NCBI GenBank assembly: GCA_009692845.1
Contig: SHYK01000002.1
Span: 248,001 to 312,000, forward strand
Reading direction: 5' to 3'
Source of the DNA: Chloroflexota bacterium
Lineage (GTDB): Bacteria > Chloroflexota > UBA6077 > SHYK01
Length of the DNA stretch: 64,000 nucleotides
Part shown: piece after piece, positions 63,373 to 64,000 of the stretch
How positions within the stretch are numbered: the first letter of the stretch is position 1
How the letters are laid out: every line of letters starts with the position of its first letter
Position numbers and translations under genes: made by a program
The notes under the pieces: generated by a model
The model's database searches: none
What the model saw: the letters and a program-made list of their open reading frames with translations, nothing else
What the model was told of the DNA's origin: nothing

Positions 63373-64000
63373 ATGTGTGGGATCATGGGCTATGTAGGGG
63401 GACGAGAAGCGATTCCGCTGATCATGCGCGGCCTCCGCGGCCTTGAATATCGGGGGTACGACTCGGCAGGCGTGGCCGTTATCGAGGGTGACGAAATTCC
63501 GGTCCGACGCTCGGTGGGCAAGCTGGACCAGCTCCAGGCTCTGCTCGAGCGGGAACCCCTGTCTGGATCGGTCGGCGTCGGGCACACGCGATGGGCCACC
63601 CACGGGCGAGTCACCGACATCAATGCCCACCCGCAGTCCGACTGCAATCACGAGCTGGTCGTTATCCACAACGGGATCATCGAGAATTTTCTCGATCTGA
63701 AAGACGAGCTTGTGGCTAAGGGACATGCCTTCGTATCCCAAACGGATACCGAAGTTATTGCGCATCTGATTGAGGAAGCGCTCAAGAGCGCGAACCTAGT
63801 GGAGGCCTGCCGACTCGCCTTTTCGCGCCTCGACGGGCACAACGCGATCCTGATTATCAATCGCAGATATCCGGACCAACTGATTGCTGCTCGGCTCGGC
63901 AACGCGGGCGGCATCGTGCTCGGCTTCGGCGACGGTGAGATGTTCGTGGCCTCGGACCGGCTGCCCATCATGGAGCACACCCGGCGGCTTGCCTTCCTGG
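63373..64000 (+). CDS. glmS: Glucosamine-6-phosphate synthase, N-terminal part (cut by window end)
   Basis: Amidates fructose-6-phosphate, feeding UDP-GlcNAc for peptidoglycan. ATG 63373 follows AGGAGG (63361-63366) at 6-nt spacing. MCGIMGYVGGREAIPLIMRG with the N-terminal nucleophile Cys, LEYRGYDSAGVAVIEG, VGHTRWATHGRV, VIHNGIIENFLDLK, and FVSQTDTEVIAHLIEE show the glutaminase domain. The isomerase half lies outside the window. It is last in the rnhB-to-glmS run of nearly contiguous genes. Confidence 0.95.
   Translation, partial: MCGIMGYVGGREAIPLIMRGLRGLEYRGYDSAGVAVIEGDEIPVRRSVGKLDQLQALLEREPLSGSVGVGHTRWATHGRVTDINAHPQSDCNHELVVIHNGIIENFLDLKDELVAKGHAFVSQTDTEVIAHLIEEALKSANLVEACRLAFSRLDGHNAILIINRRYPDQLIAARLGNAGGIVLGFGDGEMFVASDRLPIMEHTRRLAFL

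Overview
This is a GC-rich bacterial chromosome segment with close-packed operons, AGGAGG-type ribosome binding sites, many 4-nt gene overlaps and frequent GTG/TTG starts. Several starts are best explained as CTG. The gene content points to a free-living, peptidoglycan-making, respiring bacterium: C5-pathway haem synthesis, system-I cytochrome c maturation (CcmF/CcmH/CcmI), a K+-independent proton pyrophosphatase, a family-4 Fe-S uracil-DNA glycosylase, and a Wzz/BY-kinase polysaccharide locus with no LPS genes. I would guess Chloroflexota or a neighbouring lineage such as Dormibacterota, but this is inference from gene content only.

Layout. 1-10.4 kb: start of rplU, a YfhO-type membrane protein, ftsK, udg, ppc (divergent), a decayed hicBA pair, and a TGT-fold protein lacking key active-site residues that abuts tRNA-Leu. 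10.5-17 kb: a hypothetical gene, then a cytochrome c maturation cluster (58-aa membrane protein, CopD-like protein, ccmF, ccmH, a CcmI-Asp-box propeller fusion, and an exported CcmI-tailed protein). 17-22 kb: MFS exporter, peptide/nickel-type solute-binding lipoprotein, bicupin dioxygenase-like protein, tRNA-Pro. 22-28 kb: rdgB, a divergent ftsH with a small membrane partner, ddl, and a frameshifted DUF5939-type adenylate cyclase. 28.3-35 kb: vapBC and the haem operon (MerR-like regulator-hemA-hemC-hemD-hemB-hemL). 35-36.2 kb: a MurG-like glycosyltransferase. 36.5-48 kb (minus): frameshifted glycogen-debranching gene, purA, rfbB, rfbA, BY-kinase, two Wzz-like proteins, two GT4 glycosyltransferases and a polyprenyl-phosphate sugar transferase. 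48-50.4 kb (plus): NYN-LOTUS protein, GNAT, Nudix. 50.5-56.2 kb (minus): shikimate genes aroA, aroF, aroE, aroK-aroB fusion, aroQ. 56.2-64 kb (plus): hppA, rplS, rnhB, yraN, D,D-carboxypeptidase, rluB, cmk, plsC, glmS (cut by the window end).

How the parts work together. The haem operon makes protohaem precursors that the ccm cluster would attach to apocytochromes. The aro operon supplies chorismate and has a terminator-like hairpin in the aroF leader. The rfb/wzz/GT genes build and export a surface polysaccharide. Two genes carry frameshifts and one a nonsense codon, so sequencing quality and real decay both need to be considered. The most unusual items are the CTG starts (two in CTGA stop-start overlaps), the TGT-like protein, the CcmI-propeller fusion, and a three-copy GC-rich hairpin repeat next to ftsK and the ccm genes.
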